The notes under the pieces were generated by a model. The model did no database searches and had not been told where the DNA came from. It saw only the letters and a program-made list of their open reading frames with translations. A stretch of DNA of 9,062 nucleotides from Chloroflexota bacterium. GTDB taxonomy: Bacteria > Chloroflexota > Anaerolineae > 4572-78 > J111. Positions 6,355-9,062 of the stretch are shown here, in pieces (positions within the stretch are counted from its first letter, which is position 1; each line of letters starts with the position of its first letter). The position numbers and the translations under genes were made by a program. The stretch covers positions 1-9,062 of the forward strand of contig RFJV01000045.1 in the NCBI GenBank assembly GCA_003694775.1, read 5' to 3'.

Positions 6355-7375
6355 ACTGCAGGGTTACTCGCGGGTCAATCGCGGCCTGGGCCAGGTCCAG
6401 GAACAGGTTGATGAACACGTAAAACACCGTCACCACCAGCGTTACCGAAACGATAACCGGAAAGTCCACACTCAGCACCGCGTCGGTGACGTAAGAGCCG
6501 AGGCCAGGCCAGGCAAAAATCACCTCGACCAGGATGGCCCCGGTCAGGGAGTAGACAAAGGACAGTCCCAGCACGGTCAGCGTGGGGGTGATGGCATTTT
6601 TCAAGGCCAGCACAAACAGAACGGTTCTTTCCGGGATGCCGGCGGCACGGGCGGCCAGGATGTACTTTTCCTGCAGAACTTCAATCATCGTGGAGCGGGT
6701 CATCCGGATGGTCAGCCCGATGGGGTAGGTGGCCAGGGTAAAGGCGGGCAGAATCAAATGCCACAGGGCGTCTTTAAAGGCCACCCAGTTTCCGGCCACC
6801 AGCGCGTCCAGGGTATACATCCCGGTAATGGGGACCACCGGCGACGTGAGCGAGATTTCGGTAGACAGCCGGCCAGAGAGGGGAAGCAGGCCCAGCCGAC
6901 TGAAGAAGAAAAGCTGGAGCAGGAGGCCCAGCCAGAAGGTGGGCATCGACACGCCAGCGATGGACACCAGCCGGGTGAGGTGGTCCAGCAGACTCCCCTT
7001 GCCGGCACCCGACAGCACTCCCAACGGGATACCGATGAGCACGGCCATCAGCATCCCGGCCAGCACCAGCTCCAGGGTAGCCGGGAGGAAGACACGCAGG
7101 TCGCGGAGAATCGGCTGGTGGGTGCGGATGGATACGCCGAAATTTCCCGTCAGGATGTCCCGCATATAGCGCAGATACTGCTCGTACAGGGGACGGTCCA
7201 GCCCTAGCTGGCGGGCGGCCTGGGCAATCTGCTCCTGGGTGGGGCGCGGGCCAACCCACGCCGCGGCCGGGTCGGATGGGACCACGCGGGCAATCAAAAA
7301 TGTGATAATCGATACGCTGATGAGCACCACAACGGCCATCAGAAGCCGCCGGGCAATGTATTCCCACCGACTCAT
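6353..7375 (-). CDS. dppB: Dpp/Opp-type ABC transporter permease (DppB-like)
   Basis: A 340-residue inner-membrane permease. The N-terminus YIARRLLMAVVVLISVSIITF is the standard first span (about 6-31), followed by an external segment with RQLGLDRPLYEQYLRY (55-70) and GNFGVSIRT (77-85), both typical of DppB. Further spans lie near 99-122, 134-158, 204-222, 252-280 and 303-327. The ATPase-docking loop is YILAARAAGIPER (238-250), a normal DppB variant of the EAA motif, and LVEVIFAWPGLGSY (282-295) is a strong family signature. The start at 7375 has only a weak GGAA 6 nt upstream. It lies 63 bp after the binding-protein stop, beyond a strong hairpin that may reduce permease expression relative to the binding protein. 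A long external loop (about 164-203) has family-typical length. Complete and intact. Confidence 0.95.
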   Translation of the reverse strand: MSRWEYIARRLLMAVVVLISVSIITFLIARVVPSDPAAAWVGPRPTQEQIAQAARQLGLDRPLYEQYLRYMRDILTGNFGVSIRTHQPILRDLRVFLPATLELVLAGMLMAVLIGIPLGVLSGAGKGSLLDHLTRLVSIAGVSMPTFWLGLLLQLFFFSRLGLLPLSGRLSTEISLTSPVVPITGMYTLDALVAGNWVAFKDALWHLILPAFTLATYPIGLTIRMTRSTMIEVLQEKYILAARAAGIPERTVLFVLALKNAITPTLTVLGLSFVYSLTGAILVEVIFAWPGLGSYVTDAVLSVDFPVIVSVTLVVTVFYVFINLFLDLAQAAIDPRVTLQ

Positions 7376-7390
7376 AAACTGTTCCGTAAG

Positions 7391-7429
7391 GCCGGGGACG
7401 GCGCGGAAGCTCCCGGCGCCGCCCCCGGC
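7391..7429 (-). promoter_or_regulatory. Strong intercistronic hairpin between binding-protein and permease genes
   Basis: The arms at 7391-7404 and 7416-7429 form a 14-bp stem: GCCGGGG with CCCCGGC and CGGCGC with GCGCCG, joined by one A/C DNA mismatch that becomes a G·U pair in the minus-strand transcript. The 11-nt loop (7405-7415) could fold into three further pairs. The hairpin lies 9 nt after the binding-protein stop and ends 15 nt before the dppB ATG. No U-tract follows, so it fits an RNA-stability or partial-attenuation element better than a full terminator. Confidence 0.75.
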
Positions 7430-7438
7430 GGGTCGCCA

Positions 7439-9062
7439 TTACTGCCGGGTAAGCTGATAAACAAACACGACGTGCGGATAGGCCGGATTATCCACATAGC
7501 CCTTGATGTCACTGCGGGCCAGATGGATGTTGGCTACGTCGTAGAAGAAGAGGGCCGGCGCATCCTCAACCAGGATTTGCTGGGCCTGGATGAACATTTC
7601 CTCGGCCTTATCCCGGTCACTGCCGGAAAGGGCGTTGGCATCGTCAATCAGGGTATCATATTCCGGGTTGCTGTAGTAGGAGAGGTTGAACAGCGTTTCC
7701 TCTTCGGAGTGGAACATGCTGTAGAGGAAGCTGTACGGCGATACATAGTCCGGCCACCAGTACATCACAAAGATGTCCTGGGCATTCTGCGGGTCGGACT
7801 TGCCCAGGTCCCACTGCGCTTCCCAGTTCATTCCCTGGACGGTGAGGTTGATGCCCAGCTTGGCCAGTTCTGCCTTCCAGACCTCACCGAGCTGTTGTTC
7901 GTCCAGGTCGCCGGTGGCATAGGTCATCAGCAGGTCAAAGCCGCCGTCGGGGTAGCCGGCTTCGGCCAGAAGTTCTTTGGCCTTGTCCAGGTCGTAATGA
8001 TACTGGAACAGGTCCTTGCTGTGGCCCCACATTCCGGCGGGAACCGGTCCGTAGGCCTGGGTGGCCCGGAGGCCCATCACGCTTTCGATGAACTGCTTGT
8101 AGGGGAAGCTGTAGGACAGGGCCTGGCGCACCAGCTTGTTATCCAGCGGCGGTTTTTGGGTGTTCAGCAGGCCGAGCAAGTTCTGGTAGCCGGGGTTGGC
8201 ATAGACAATCACGTCTTCCCGCTTGTCCAGGGCCGGCAGGTTATCGGGGGGAACCTGGTAGGTAAAGTCGGCTTCGCCGGATTCAATCATCTGCTGGAGA
8301 ACTACGGGGTCTTCGCGTATCTCAAAGACCACCTTATCGAACTGACCTTCTTTCCAGCCGCCCCAGTAGTCTTCGTTGCGGGTCATCACCACACGGGAGC
8401 CGCGCTCGAAGCTTTCGATGATGTAGGGGCCGGTGCCGGCGCAGTGCCCCTCGTTGAACCAGTCGTGCCCGTGCTCCTCATACGCCTTGGGGCTGTACAT
8501 CCAGGCGGCGTAGCCGGAAGAGGCAATCAGGTCCAGCGGGGCGGGGTAGCTCAGCTTGAACTTGACCGTATAATCGTCAACTACTTCGATTTCTTCTACC
8601 GGGTCCCAGATGTAAGCCGCGCCCACGCCGATTTCTTTGGTTTTTTCGATGGAATACTTGACCGCCTCGGCATTGAACGGCTCACCATCGTGGAACTTCA
8701 CCCCCTGGCGAAGTTTGAATACCCATTCCGTGGCGTCAGCGTTGGCTTCCCAACTGGTTGCCAGCACCGGGCTGAGAATTTCGGGACTGCCGGGCGGGTT
8801 GTAAAAAGTGAGCGTTTCGTAACAGTTGGATACCACCACCGAGTCATTGGAATAGCTTTGGGCCGGGTCCAGGTCCGGGAAGCTGGTGGGGTGGGCGTAG
8901 ACAAAGATGTTCGGCTCGGCGGCAGGTTGGGCCGCTGGGGGTTTTTGGGTGGGGGTAGGTTCAGGCTGTTCTGCCGCCTGGGTGGGGGTGGGTGGGGCCA
9001 CTTCTGTTGTCGGCGCGGTGGCCGGGGGCTGGGTGGGTTCCGGTTGGGGCGCTCCACCGCAC
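7439..9062 (-). CDS. Family 5 extracellular substrate-binding lipoprotein (DppA/OppA-like), 5' partial
   Basis: 540 codons are visible; the frame stays open to the right edge. The first complete codon (9061-9059) is a cysteine followed by Gly-Gly, which looks exactly like a lipobox cysteine. If so, the whole mature lipoprotein is here and only the signal peptide and start are missing. Residues 1 to about 50 from that Cys form a Pro/Thr/Gln/Glu/Ala-rich linker that would hold the protein off the membrane. The globular SBP_bac_5 domain follows, with the family-style stretch LATSWE … WVFKLRQGVKFHDGEPFNAEAV (about 100-133) and GTGPYII (about 209-215). WWPDYVSPYSFL (about 435-446) aligns by eye with the OppA segment containing the Asp that holds the peptide amino group (here D438), hinting at a ligand with a free amine. 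Two cysteines (about 80 and 207) might form a disulfide. It stands first in the visible cluster, as binding proteins often do. Substrate unknown. Confidence 0.93.
   Translation of the reverse strand, partial: CGGAPQPEPTQPPATAPTTEVAPPTPTQAAEQPEPTPTQKPPAAQPAAEPNIFVYAHPTSFPDLDPAQSYSNDSVVVSNCYETLTFYNPPGSPEILSPVLATSWEANADATEWVFKLRQGVKFHDGEPFNAEAVKYSIEKTKEIGVGAAYIWDPVEEIEVVDDYTVKFKLSYPAPLDLIASSGYAAWMYSPKAYEEHGHDWFNEGHCAGTGPYIIESFERGSRVVMTRNEDYWGGWKEGQFDKVVFEIREDPVVLQQMIESGEADFTYQVPPDNLPALDKREDVIVYANPGYQNLLGLLNTQKPPLDNKLVRQALSYSFPYKQFIESVMGLRATQAYGPVPAGMWGHSKDLFQYHYDLDKAKELLAEAGYPDGGFDLLMTYATGDLDEQQLGEVWKAELAKLGINLTVQGMNWEAQWDLGKSDPQNAQDIFVMYWWPDYVSPYSFLYSMFHSEEETLFNLSYYSNPEYDTLIDDANALSGSDRDKAEEMFIQAQQILVEDAPALFFYDVANIHLARSDIKGYVDNPAYPHVVFVYQLTRQ
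8980..8997 (+). other. G-quadruplex motif in the binding-protein linker DNA
   Basis: The plus strand has four G-runs of 3, 5, 3 and 4 separated by single T residues, a canonical pattern for a stable parallel quadruplex. It lies opposite the Pro/Thr codons of the lipoprotein linker, on the template strand of the gene, so the RNA is C-rich and would not fold this way. It is probably a by-product of ACC/CCC codon use; any effect on polymerase passage is inference. Confidence 0.55.

Noticed and set aside
5609..7207. A 532-codon open frame on the plus strand opposite dppC and dppB
   Set aside because: Its product is a Gly/Gln/His/Asp-rich sequence with no domain or hydrophobic pattern, and it runs antisense to two fully conserved permeases. 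It is a by-product of third-position GC bias.
6774..7439. A 221-codon minus-strand frame whose ATG overlaps the binding-protein stop (TAATG)
   Set aside because: It overlaps dppB in another frame, is Arg/Pro/Gly-rich, reads through the hairpin and lacks a Shine-Dalgarno; the dppB frame carries the conserved permease residues.

Overview
The window looks like GC-rich bacterial DNA carrying one co-directional gene cluster. All eight genes lie on the minus strand and are transcribed from the right edge to the left. The best taxonomic guess is a member of the Chloroflexota (Anaerolineae/Caldilineae-like). The grounds are the long Pro/Thr/Gln/Glu linker behind the lipoprotein cysteine of the solute-binding protein, the short heptanucleotide repeats between genes and the overall gene style. 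This is an inference; there is no rRNA or other phylogenetic marker here.

Region 1 (9062 to 3466) is a complete peptide/opine/nickel-type (Dpp/Opp) ABC importer in the usual order: a family 5 substrate-binding lipoprotein (7439-9062, lacking only its signal peptide), permease DppB (6353-7375), permease DppC (5432-6343), ATPase DppD (4452-5435) and ATPase DppF (3466-4455). The last three junctions are tight: a Shine-Dalgarno (SD) sequence overlapping the dppB stop, then two 4-nt ATGA overlaps. Only the binding-protein/dppB junction is spaced, and it holds a strong RNA hairpin.

Region 2 (3352 to 6) holds three enzyme-like genes: a DUF917 / S-methyl-thiohydantoin-desulfurase-domain protein (2204-3352), a protein of the M29 aminopeptidase/NicX superfamily with a His/His-Asp ligand set (1158-2204), and a second, M29-like paralogue that keeps the classical Glu/Glu/His/His/Asp set (6-1055). 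The first two are translationally coupled through a TAATG overlap. Each of the two spaced junctions (3353-3465 and 1056-1157) contains period-7 tandem repeats, and the first also has a hairpin that contains the dppF stop codon.

Taken together, the cluster looks like an uptake-and-breakdown unit. The lipoprotein and permeases bring in a small peptide-like or cyclic amide compound, and the three cytoplasmic proteins act on it. The substrate is not determined by the sequence. The most interesting points are the active-site divergence between the two tandem M29/NicX paralogues and their pairing with a DUF917 protein behind a dedicated importer. No RNA gene, insertion sequence, CRISPR array, transposase or promoter could be supported; the promoter presumably lies beyond the right edge.
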